Origin: Caryophanales bacterium UBA1719
GTDB taxonomy: Bacteria; Bacillota_I; Bacilli_A; RFN20; CAG-826
NCBI GenBank assembly: GCA_002317145.1
Contig: DCIT01000047.1
Coordinates: 2,184 to 11,312, forward strand
Direction of reading: 5' to 3'
Length of the DNA: 9,129 nucleotides
Shown here: piece after piece, positions 1 to 6,352 of the stretch
Layout of the letters: the number at the start of each line of letters is the position of its first letter
Numbering within the stretch: the stretch's first letter is position 1
Notes under the pieces: model-generated
What the model saw: only the letters and a program-made list of their open reading frames with translations
The model's database searches: none
Told to the model about the DNA's origin: nothing
Program-made: the position numbers and the translations under genes

Positions 1-1
1 T

Positions 2-1579
2 AGATTTCCTCCACGTAACTTAATTGAAACTGCAGAGGTCACTAGATTTGCTCCATCTCCAACTGGATATTTACATACCGGTTCTTTATTTACATCTTTA
101 GTATCCTACTATCTAGCTAAATCTACGAATGGAATATTTTATCTTAGACTAGAAGATACTGACACTAAAAGAGAAGTAAAAGGTGCAGGAGAATTATTAA
201 TAGATCAACTTGCTAAATTTAATATCTCTCCTATGGAAGGATATGGAATAGATAATGGTATTTATGGTCCATATGAACAAAGTGAAAGAGCAGAGATATA
301 TAAAATAGTTATTAAAGAATTAATTAAAAAAGGATTAGCGTATCCTTGTTTCTGTTCTAGTGAAGATTTAGATGAAATAAGAGAAGTTCAAGAAGCTACT
401 AAACAAATACCAGGATATTATGGAAGCTACGCTAAATGTAGATATCTAACAGTAGATGAAGCAATAGAAAATATTAAAAATAATAAACCATATGTTATTA
501 GATTTAGAAGCTCTGGTAATCATAATAATAAAATAAGAGTTCATGATGAAATAAGAGGAAATATCGATATTGCTGAGAACGATATTGATGTTGTTATCTT
601 AAAAAGTGATGGACTTCCAACATATCATTTCGCTCATGTTGTTGATGATCACTTTATGAAAACTACTATCGTCACTAGAGGTGAAGAATGGATATCATCT
701 TTACCTATTCATTTAGAGATGTTTAAAGCCTTAGGATGGGATGCTCCTAAATATGCACATTTACCTTTAATACAAAAATTAGAAAATGGAAATAGAAGAA
801 AATTATCAAAAAGAAAAGATCCAGAAGCCGCGGTCACTTTTTTCTTTGAACAAGGTTATCCTGTTCAAGGTGTTTTAATCTATTTAATGAGCATCGCGAA
901 CTCTAATTTTGAAGGCTGGACAATTGAAAACAAATCTTTTGATTTAGATAAATTTAAGTTTGATATTCATAAAATGAGTCTTGATGGAGCGTTGTTTGAT
1001 TTAGACAAATTATCATACTTCTCAAAAGAATATTTATCTAAATTAAAAGCTGAAGAAATGACCTCGCTTGCCTTAGAGTATGCCTCTCAATATGATAAGA
1101 AACTTGAAGCATTAATTAATAAAGATAAAGTATTCTTTACTAAAATAATGAATATTGAAAGAGATAAAGAAAATCCTAGAAAAGACTATGCTAAATTCTC
1201 GGATATTTATCCGATTGTAAGATTCTTTTATGATGAAGAATACAACAAGATAATTTCTAATGGATATCCTTTTGATCCTAATATTAAAAAAGATGTTATT
1301 AAGAAAGTGTTGACTGATTTTATTTCAAGTAACGATTATTCGTTAAATGAACAAGATTGGTTCAATTCTTTAAAAGCGTTAGGAGAGAAATACGGATTTG
1401 CCTCTGATAGAAAAGCTTATAAAGCTAATAAAGATAAATATTTAGGAACAGTAGCAGATGTCGCTAGTATGCTAAGAGTGGCGTTAACTGGAAATAAGAA
1501 TTCACCAAACTTATATTACATTCTTCATATCTTGGATAAAGATACTATTAATAAAAGAATTAATAACGCTATTAAATAA
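2..1579 (+). CDS. gltX: Glutamate--tRNA ligase (GluRS), 5' end missing
   Basis: Charges tRNA-Glu with glutamate in the cytoplasm; class I aminoacyl-tRNA synthetase. The frame is open from base 2, upstream of the first Met at 233, and those first 77 codons carry essential catalytic sequence, so the true start lies before the window. Counting the codon at 2-4 as residue 1, 525 residues are visible. APSPTGYLHTGS (18-28) is the HIGH-motif region, here reading HTGS. LRLEDTD follows at 49-54. A Cys-x-Cys (116, 118) and a later Cys146 fit the zinc-binding insertion. SDGLPTYHFAHVVDDH and a KLSKR version of KMSKS (about 267-271) complete the catalytic core; the remainder is the helical anticodon-binding region. 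The PPR-N-L lead-in resembles the longer clostridial GluRS type, so roughly 30-40 residues are probably missing. Whether it also charges tRNA-Gln (non-discriminating) cannot be judged here. A cognate tRNA-Glu gene follows 18 bp after the stop. Confidence 0.97.
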   Translation, partial: RFPPRNLIETAEVTRFAPSPTGYLHTGSLFTSLVSYYLAKSTNGIFYLRLEDTDTKREVKGAGELLIDQLAKFNISPMEGYGIDNGIYGPYEQSERAEIYKIVIKELIKKGLAYPCFCSSEDLDEIREVQEATKQIPGYYGSYAKCRYLTVDEAIENIKNNKPYVIRFRSSGNHNNKIRVHDEIRGNIDIAENDIDVVILKSDGLPTYHFAHVVDDHFMKTTIVTRGEEWISSLPIHLEMFKALGWDAPKYAHLPLIQKLENGNRRKLSKRKDPEAAVTFFFEQGYPVQGVLIYLMSIANSNFEGWTIENKSFDLDKFKFDIHKMSLDGALFDLDKLSYFSKEYLSKLKAEEMTSLALEYASQYDKKLEALINKDKVFFTKIMNIERDKENPRKDYAKFSDIYPIVRFFYDEEYNKIISNGYPFDPNIKKDVIKKVLTDFISSNDYSLNEQDWFNSLKALGEKYGFASDRKAYKANKDKYLGTVADVASMLRVALTGNKNSPNLYYILHILDKDTINKRINNAIK

Positions 1580-1588
1580 GTGTAGAAT
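1560..1588 (+). promoter_or_regulatory. Candidate promoter for the tRNA-Glu gene
   Basis: TTAATA (1560-1565) and TAGAAT (1583-1588) are separated by 17 bp, matching the sigma-70/A consensus at 4 of 6 and 5 of 6 positions. The predicted start, around 1594-1596, falls just before the mature tRNA 5' end at 1598. The -35 lies inside the last codons of gltX. In such AT-rich DNA this could be chance; the alternative is that the tRNA is made only by read-through from gltX. Confidence 0.35.
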
Positions 1589-1597
1589 TATTCTACT

Positions 1598-1673
1598 GGT
1601 CCCATGGTCAAGCGGTTCAAGACGCAACCCTCTCAAGGTTGAATCCCGGGTTCGATTCCCGGTGGGATCACCA
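1598..1673 (+). tRNA. tRNA-Glu (anticodon CUC)
   Basis: A complete 76-nt cloverleaf with encoded CCA. The acceptor stem pairs 1598-1604 (GGTCCCA) with 1663-1669, G1-C72 at the end and one G-T pair, then discriminator A1670 and CCA at 1671-1673. The D arm uses GTC (1607-1609) and GAC (1621-1623) around a loop with the GG pair. The anticodon stem CAACC/GGTTG (1625-1629/1637-1641) encloses loop CTCTCAA, giving anticodon CTC at 1632-1634, which reads GAG. The T arm is CCGGG/CCCGG with loop TTCGATT. G1-C72 is the usual bacterial tRNA-Glu end pair and argues against tRNA-Gln. It sits directly downstream of the synthetase that would charge it. Confidence 0.95.
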
Positions 1674-1686
1674 ATAAATAATTATT

Positions 1687-1714
1687 AAATCATCTGAAAA
1701 AAGATGATTTTTTT
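1687..1714 (+). terminator. Rho-independent terminator after tRNA-Glu
   Basis: A perfect 9-bp stem, AAATCATCT (1687-1695) with AGATGATTT (1702-1710), a GAAAAA loop, and a run of seven T from 1708 to 1714. It ends the gltX/tRNA transcript before the DUF4160 unit. Confidence 0.85.
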
Positions 1715-1748
1715 AATGTGCACACATATCACGATATAATGATATAAT
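1712..1748 (+). promoter_or_regulatory. Promoter region of the DUF4160/DUF2442 unit, with duplicated -10
   Basis: Two identical 8-base copies of GATATAAT (1733-1740 and 1741-1748) each contain a consensus TATAAT -10 box. A weak -35, TTTAAT (1712-1717), stands 17 bp before the first box. An 8-bp palindrome TGTGCACA (1717-1724) lies between -35 and -10, where a repressor could bind. Whether both boxes are used, and whether the palindrome is an operator, is inference. Confidence 0.5.
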
Positions 1749-1755
1749 ATAATTC

Positions 1756-1762
1756 AAGGAGG
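1756..1762 (+). promoter_or_regulatory. Strong ribosome binding site for the DUF4160 gene
   Basis: AAGGAGG ends 9 nt before the ATG at 1772. It is the best Shine-Dalgarno match in the window and fixes that start. Confidence 0.85.
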
Positions 1763-1771
1763 TTAAAAATA

Positions 1772-2026
1772 ATGCCTACATTATGTAGATTTTATGGTCT
1801 GATAATTAGAATGTATTTAAAGCGAAAAGAGCACAATCCGCCACATGTACATGTAATATATGGTGAAGATTATGCAGCAATAAAAATAGCAAACGGCGCT
1901 GTTATTGAAGGATATCTTCCACCAAAAGCATTAGCATTAGCAAAAGAATGGATTCAACTTAATAAAAAAGCTTTAATACATATGTGGGATACTCAAGAGT
2001 TTATTAAATTAGAACCTTTGAGATAG
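1772..2026 (+). CDS. DUF4160 domain protein (84 aa)
   Basis: A small soluble protein that I recognise as DUF4160 from its opening MPTLCRFYGLIIRMY, the histidine- and proline-rich HNPPHVHVIYG (residues 21-31; His21, His25, His27) and the later GYLPPKAL-LAKEW helix region. The length matches the usual single-domain members. The biochemical function is not established to my knowledge. The conserved His-x-x-x-His-x-His cluster could bind metal or act in catalysis, but that is inference. The next gene, 13 bp downstream, encodes a DUF2442 protein; these two families are commonly found as an adjacent pair, and the compact unit with its own promoter and terminator resembles a toxin-antitoxin-type module. 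Which partner would be toxic, if either, cannot be read from the sequence. Confidence 0.88.
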   Translation: MPTLCRFYGLIIRMYLKRKEHNPPHVHVIYGEDYAAIKIANGAVIEGYLPPKALALAKEWIQLNKKALIHMWDTQEFIKLEPLR

Positions 2027-2039
2027 AAAGTAGAAAGAT

Positions 2040-2471
2040 ATGTTTCATAAAATTAATTCAGTTAAAGCATTAGATAACTATATACTAAAAATAAGATTCG
2101 CTGAAGGAATCACAAAGTTATATGATCTAAAACCGTGGTTTAAAATATATCCGAAATTTAAACAAATTAAAAATAGTAATTTATACTACGAAGTATTTGT
2201 TGATGTTGGAGGTCACGGTATAGTTTGGAACGATGATTTAGATTTATCGTGTGAAGAACTATATAACAACGGGAAAAAATATAAAAGTCCATTTGATGAT
2301 TTAATGTCGTTTAGAGATGCGACATTACTATGGAATCTAAATGAATCAACACTTCGGAAAGCTATTGTATATGGAAAACTTATCGAAGGCGAAGATGTTT
2401 GCAAATTTGGAAAACAGTGGGTTATTTCTATGAAAGCCATGGAAAGAGAATATGGCAAGCCAAACAAATAA
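2040..2471 (+). CDS. DUF2442 protein with C-terminal helix-turn-helix domain (143 aa)
   Basis: The N-terminal half (about residues 4-78) matches DUF2442: a beta-rich start, LYDLKPWF, and the signature GIVWNDDLDLSCEELYNNG (60-78). The C-terminal part (about 86-137) has the look of a small DNA-binding helix-turn-helix: FRDATLLWNLNESTLRKAI, then GKLIEGEDVCKFGKQWVIS, where the pattern of alternating helix and wing suits a MerR/excisionase-like fold. It is the second gene of the DUF4160 unit, with only a weak GAAAG ribosome binding site, so its translation may depend on the gene upstream. A DNA-binding partner protein could autoregulate the operon through the palindrome or repeated -10 boxes upstream of 1772; that is inference. 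An open frame on the opposite strand is a shadow of this gene. Confidence 0.85.
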   Translation: MFHKINSVKALDNYILKIRFAEGITKLYDLKPWFKIYPKFKQIKNSNLYYEVFVDVGGHGIVWNDDLDLSCEELYNNGKKYKSPFDDLMSFRDATLLWNLNESTLRKAIVYGKLIEGEDVCKFGKQWVISMKAMEREYGKPNK

Positions 2472-2501
2472 AAAAGAAGCTGATTAATTTCAGCTTCTTT
2501 T
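2472..2501. terminator. Bidirectional terminator between convergent genes
   Basis: A perfect 12-bp stem, AAAAGAAGCTGA (2472-2483) with TCAGCTTCTTTT (2490-2501), and loop TTAATT. It follows the DUF2442 stop on the plus strand and the alcohol dehydrogenase stop on the minus strand. The A-rich left flank gives a good U-run for minus-strand transcripts; the plus-strand T-run is shorter and broken by a C. Confidence 0.88.
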
Positions 2502-2509
2502 CATTTAAT

Positions 2510-3733
2510 TTACTTATTATTTTCTTCTTTAACCTTGTGATATAACTTAGTTAATTCTTCTTTATCAAACATCTTTGGACATGGATATAATGGATATCCT
2601 TCATGATAAGCATGATCCACTAAAGTAGGAATATCTTCTTCTTTAACTAAATCACAGAAGTTATAAGAGATATTCATTTGTTTATTCATGTTATAAATCC
2701 AAGTGATGAATTCTTTTGTCTTTGCTTCTTTAGAAAGATTCTTATCTCCCATATTAATATAGTCATATACTTTAGCGATTTGTTTATAAATCTTTTTGCC
2801 GTATTCTTTCATAACGATAGGAAGAATTAAAGCATTCGCTAAACCGTGAGGAACATTATATTGTCCTCCTAATGAGTGAGCAATAGCGTGAACGTATCCA
2901 ACATAAGCGTTAGTAAATGCTACGCCAGCCTTATAAGATGCTATCTGCATATTATTTCTTCTTACTAAATCATGAGGATTCTTATAAGATTCATATAAGT
3001 TCTCATAAATAAGTTTAATTGCCTCTAAAGCATTTCTATTTGTTCTAGGAGTTCTAGCTTTATTAGTAAATGCTTCTACAGCATGAGTTAAAGCATCCAT
3101 GCCAGTAGTAGAAGTAATATGTGGAGGTAAGTTCTCTAATAATTTAGGATCTAATATTGCAATCCTTGGAGTTAACTTAGGATCTTCTACTGCATATTTA
3201 TAATGGGTATCTTGATCTGTGATAATAGCAGCGATAGTGCACTCACTTCCAGTACCTGCAGTAGTAGGAATAGCAATTAATAAAGGTAATTTCTTTCTTA
3301 CTTTTAATACACCCTTCATATCAGTTACTGTTTTAGTTGGATTAGAGGCTCTCGCACCAATCATCTTCGCTGTATCCATTGAAGATCCGCCACCTAAACC
3401 AATAATAGAATGACAATCATTCGCTTTATAAATAGCTAAACCATCTTCAACATTCTTAATAGTAGGATTTGCCTTAAAATCATGGAATACCGCTGTTTTA
3501 ATACCATTATCTTGTAATGCTTTAATGATATCTTTAGTAAATGGAACATTAAATAATCCATCATCAACTACTACTAAAGTATCGTTAATACCTTTATCTT
3601 TAAGTATCTTATAAATTTCTTTAGAAGAGTTTTCTCCTTTAACAACTTCAGGCTCTTTAAAATGCATGATAGAAACTCCAACATACATTCCACCTTGGAA
3701 TATTCTCGCCCAGCTTTTCTTTAATATATTCAT
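2510..3733 (-). CDS. Iron-containing alcohol dehydrogenase
   Basis: An NAD(P)-dependent, metal-containing alcohol dehydrogenase (group III, FucO/butanol dehydrogenase type) that interconverts aldehydes or ketones and alcohols in the cytoplasm, typically in fermentation. In 407 residues it has the nucleotide-binding GLGGGSSMDTAK (112-123), PTTAGTGSE (156-164) and the metal ligands Asp213 and His217 in GMDALTHAVEAF, then His282 and His296 in HAIAHSLGGQYNVPH. The 14-residue spacing of the last two equals that in FucO. The start is fixed by AAAGGAG 9 nt upstream; the roughly 25-residue lead before the conserved beta strand is usual in one clostridial-type branch. The natural substrate cannot be assigned. 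It stands alone, divergent from the 5'-nucleotidase gene and convergent with the DUF2442 gene. Confidence 0.95.
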   Translation of the reverse strand: MNILKKSWARIFQGGMYVGVSIMHFKEPEVVKGENSSKEIYKILKDKGINDTLVVVDDGLFNVPFTKDIIKALQDNGIKTAVFHDFKANPTIKNVEDGLAIYKANDCHSIIGLGGGSSMDTAKMIGARASNPTKTVTDMKGVLKVRKKLPLLIAIPTTAGTGSECTIAAIITDQDTHYKYAVEDPKLTPRIAILDPKLLENLPPHITSTTGMDALTHAVEAFTNKARTPRTNRNALEAIKLIYENLYESYKNPHDLVRRNNMQIASYKAGVAFTNAYVGYVHAIAHSLGGQYNVPHGLANALILPIVMKEYGKKIYKQIAKVYDYINMGDKNLSKEAKTKEFITWIYNMNKQMNISYNFCDLVKEEDIPTLVDHAYHEGYPLYPCPKMFDKEELTKLYHKVKEENNK

Positions 3734-3742
3734 AATTAAATT

Positions 3743-3749
3743 CTCCTTT
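3743..3749 (-). promoter_or_regulatory. Ribosome binding site of the alcohol dehydrogenase gene
   Basis: On the minus strand this reads AAAGGAG, 9 nt before the ATG at 3733-3731. A minus-strand TATAAA at 3763-3758 could be the -10 box; no convincing -35 is seen. Confidence 0.75.
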
Positions 3750-3773
3750 GTATTTATTTTATACTTTTTTATA

Positions 3774-3803
3774 TTTATATAAATAAATATTAGTAGTGAT
3801 AAT
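3774..3803 (+). promoter_or_regulatory. Candidate promoter for the 5'-nucleotidase/lipid kinase operon
   Basis: GATAAT (3798-3803) is a likely -10 box with a possible -35, TTTATA (3774-3779), 18 bp upstream. The implied transcription start, near 3810, is only about three bases from the ATG at 3813, and no Shine-Dalgarno sequence is present. The -35 overlaps a perfect AT-only palindrome (3773-3784). The region is so AT-rich that the exact boxes are uncertain. Confidence 0.35.
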
Positions 3804-3812
3804 ATTAATTAT

Positions 3813-5477
3813 ATGAAAAAAGGATTTATAATTTTATCTACTTGTCTAACATTATCAACACTATTTTCATGTAATGTTTTTGATGATGAAGTCACTATTT
3901 TATACACAAATGATGTACATGGAGAAATTGATAATAAATTATCTTACTCCACAGTAAGTCAAATGAAAAAAAACTTACAATCTCAACATAAAAATGTCTT
4001 ATTACTAGACTCCGGAGATCACATCTCAGGAGGATTCTACACTACCTATGATAGAGGTAAATCTATGGTTGAATGTATGTCCTTAGCAGGATATGACGCT
4101 GCTACATTAGGTAACCATGAATTTGACTATAACTTCGATTATCTTGATAACATACTTAAAACTGCATCATACCCATATATTGCCACAAACTTATATCACA
4201 CTAAAGATGGTAAACCAACAGAAAGATATACTGATATCGGAAGTAAAGTATTTAAATTTAATTATGTCTCAGTAGGAGTAATAGGAGTAGCCACTCCAGA
4301 ATCTATTTCTATGTGTTCTCCTGAAACATTTAAAGACTATACCTTTATGCAAGATCAATTCTATGAGTCTATTCAAAAAGAAATAGATTCTATTAAAAAT
4401 CAATGCAACTACATTGTGTGTATGTCCCATCTAGGAGACGAAACACAAGATAATGAATTTACCGCAACAAAATTAGCAAAGAACACATCCGGACTAAACG
4501 TAATTCTAGATGGACATACACATCAAATTGATAAAAAGGTTATTAAAAATAAAGATGAACAAAATGTCTTAATTACTCAAACTGGATCGAAGTTTAAACG
4601 CATTGGAAAATTAACTTTAAGTAAGCGTGGTGCAACCACTGAATTAATATCCGAAAATGAAAAAATCGATTCAAAAGTTAAAGCGGTGGAGACAAAAGTT
4701 ATAAATGCAGTTGATGAATCACTAAAAGAAGAAATAGCGACAACTAAAGTTTATTTTAATTCTGATGGTAAAAGAGAAAGTAATATTGGAGATTTAATTA
4801 CTGAAGGACTTTATTATTACTATAACCTTTATAATCCTCCGAAGGATTTAAGAGTAGATGTAACTATGATGAATTCGGGCGGAATTCGTTATCATGATAT
4901 TAAAGAAGAAACATGGAGTTTAAGAACTTGTCAAAAAATTCATAGTTTTAATAATTTAGAAGGAATACTAAAAATCTCAGGCTATTGGTTAAAAGTTGCC
5001 TTAGAGTTTTCTAGTCGAAAATTAGATAAAGATAAACCAGAATATTTTGGTGGATTTCAAGAAGTGTGTGGAGTTACTTACAAAGTTGATACTAGTATTA
5101 CCCCTGAGTTTGAAATTGATGGTTCAGGAAATTATATTAGCGGTCCAAAAGTTCCAAGATTATCAGAAATTAAAATTTTAGATTCAAATGGTGATTATCA
5201 ATATTTAGATGAATCAAAAGATTATTATATCGGAGCATCTACTTTTGTTCTTGGTGGCGGAGATGGATTAACAATGTTTAAAAACGGAATAATGGTAAAA
5301 GAAGAAAACTTATTAACAGATTATGATGTATTAGTGAATTATATTAAACACTTTAAAACTGATGGAAATAAATTGCCAGTTATATCAAGCGAAAATTCTC
5401 CTTTGCGTGAAAAATATCCTAATTTAAAAATTAATTATACTGATGAAGGATTCGGTGAAAGAGTTGTACTGCAATGA
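3813..5477 (+). CDS. Lipoprotein 5'-nucleotidase / UDP-sugar hydrolase family (UshA-like)
   Basis: A surface-anchored metallophosphatase that should remove phosphate from nucleotides or split UDP-sugars outside the membrane, feeding nucleoside or phosphate salvage. Residues 1-20 form a lipoprotein signal peptide ending in the lipobox LFSC, with Cys20 the lipidated residue. The catalytic domain has TNDVHG (Asp34, His36), DSGDH (Asp69), GNHEFD (Asn101, His102), SHLGDE (His206) and DGHTHQ (His235, His237), in the same order as the two-metal site of E. coli UshA. The C-terminal substrate domain starts around residue 310 and shows NIGDLIT (324-330), NSGGIR (354-359), FGGF (412-415) and GGGDG (481-485). 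At 554 residues the length is normal. No ribosome binding site precedes the ATG, but the signal peptide begins at this Met, so the start is secure. Its stop overlaps the next start (ATGA). Confidence 0.94.
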   Translation: MKKGFIILSTCLTLSTLFSCNVFDDEVTILYTNDVHGEIDNKLSYSTVSQMKKNLQSQHKNVLLLDSGDHISGGFYTTYDRGKSMVECMSLAGYDAATLGNHEFDYNFDYLDNILKTASYPYIATNLYHTKDGKPTERYTDIGSKVFKFNYVSVGVIGVATPESISMCSPETFKDYTFMQDQFYESIQKEIDSIKNQCNYIVCMSHLGDETQDNEFTATKLAKNTSGLNVILDGHTHQIDKKVIKNKDEQNVLITQTGSKFKRIGKLTLSKRGATTELISENEKIDSKVKAVETKVINAVDESLKEEIATTKVYFNSDGKRESNIGDLITEGLYYYYNLYNPPKDLRVDVTMMNSGGIRYHDIKEETWSLRTCQKIHSFNNLEGILKISGYWLKVALEFSSRKLDKDKPEYFGGFQEVCGVTYKVDTSITPEFEIDGSGNYISGPKVPRLSEIKILDSNGDYQYLDESKDYYIGASTFVLGGGDGLTMFKNGIMVKEENLLTDYDVLVNYIKHFKTDGNKLPVISSENSPLREKYPNLKINYTDEGFGERVVLQ

Positions 5478-6352
5478 AAGTTTTATTTATATATTCTAGG
5501 TTAACTGGTAATTCTAGTTTTATTAAAAGGCTATCTTTTATTGAACAAGAATTAAAAAAGAAATATGAACAAGTAGATATGATTGAGACTCATACTTTAG
5601 ATGAGTTAAAAGATCAATGTTTAAAAGCTTGTAAAGAATACGATTATTTGTTTTTTGTCGGTGGAGATGGAACAGTAAATACTATTGTTAATTACATTTC
5701 TAATGAAGACAGAAAACCAATATTAGGATATATTCCTGGTGGGACTACTAATGATTTTGCTAAGAACTTTAAACTAAAAAAGAATATTAAAAAAGCAGTA
5801 GATGTATTAGTTAATGGTGAACCAGTTTCATTTGATATATTGAAGGCGAATGATAGATATCTTACTTATGTATTAGCGTGCGGAGTATTCTCTGAAATAA
5901 GTTATACCGCTAAAAGAAACACAAAGAAAAAGATTGGTCCATTAGCGTATTACGGAATTGCAATTAAAGATTTATTTGTACGTAAAAATATTGAAGGAAC
6001 ATTAATTGTAAAAGATAAAACTTATGATATTAAAACTCCATTCTTATTAGTATTAAATAGCAAACATGTTGGAGGATTCTATGTTCATTTAAAAAATAAA
6101 ATGAACGATGGTAAATTCTCGATATTCGCAACTAAACCAGGATTATTAAATGGTTTATTTCATTATTTGTTCTTTAAAGTTAGAACATTAAAAATATTAA
6201 CTGATGAATTTACATTTAAATTTAAAGATCAAGTTGATCCTTGGTGTTTAGATGGCGAAATGGCTAAACTAGGTGATGTTCACGTTAAGTGTTTGCCATC
6301 GCATTTAAAAATATTAGTAAGTAAAAAAGTTGTTAAAAAGTTTGTTAATTAG
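5474..6352 (+). CDS. Diacylglycerol kinase / YegS-BmrU family lipid kinase
   Basis: An ATP-dependent lipid kinase of the DAGK catalytic family (DgkB/YegS/BmrU type), expected to phosphorylate diacylglycerol or a related lipid at the inner face of the membrane. In 292 residues it has the nucleotide-binding FVGGDGTVNTIVN (61-73, Asp65), PGGTTNDFA (88-96), Asp121 in SFDILK, NDGK (211-214) and the catalytic LDGE (Asp260, Glu262). The length and motif order are those of intact members. The ATG overlaps the stop of the 5'-nucleotidase gene by four bases, so translation is probably coupled. The pairing of an extracytoplasmic nucleotidase with a lipid kinase has no obvious common pathway; both act at the membrane on phosphate esters. 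The 3' end overlaps the convergent membrane-protein gene by 8 bp. The precise lipid substrate is not determined. Confidence 0.93.
   Translation: MKVLFIYSRLTGNSSFIKRLSFIEQELKKKYEQVDMIETHTLDELKDQCLKACKEYDYLFFVGGDGTVNTIVNYISNEDRKPILGYIPGGTTNDFAKNFKLKKNIKKAVDVLVNGEPVSFDILKANDRYLTYVLACGVFSEISYTAKRNTKKKIGPLAYYGIAIKDLFVRKNIEGTLIVKDKTYDIKTPFLLVLNSKHVGGFYVHLKNKMNDGKFSIFATKPGLLNGLFHYLFFKVRTLKILTDEFTFKFKDQVDPWCLDGEMAKLGDVHVKCLPSHLKILVSKKVVKKFVN

Noticed and set aside
233..1579. gltX as a complete gene starting at ATG 233
   Set aside because: The same frame continues upstream to the window edge and encodes the HIGH-motif region, so 233 is an internal methionine.
1597..1670. A tRNA register with a U1-A72 end pair, which would have suggested a tRNA-Gln-like amidation signal
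   Set aside because: That register leaves no discriminator base before CCA. Shifting by one gives a full 7-bp stem from 1598 with G1-C72 and A73, the normal tRNA-Glu form.
1650..1680. tRNA 3' end as an attachment site for an integrated element
   Set aside because: I found no second copy of the tRNA 3' sequence downstream, and there is no integrase or transposase in the window.
2213..2467. Minus-strand open frame of 84 codons
   Set aside because: It lies wholly inside the DUF2442 gene on the opposite strand, has no ribosome binding site and resembles no protein family.
3219..3413. Plus-strand open frame of 64 codons with hydrophobic translation
   Set aside because: It is antisense to the conserved core of the alcohol dehydrogenase gene, including its GGGSS motif; the hydrophobic look is a by-product of that sequence.
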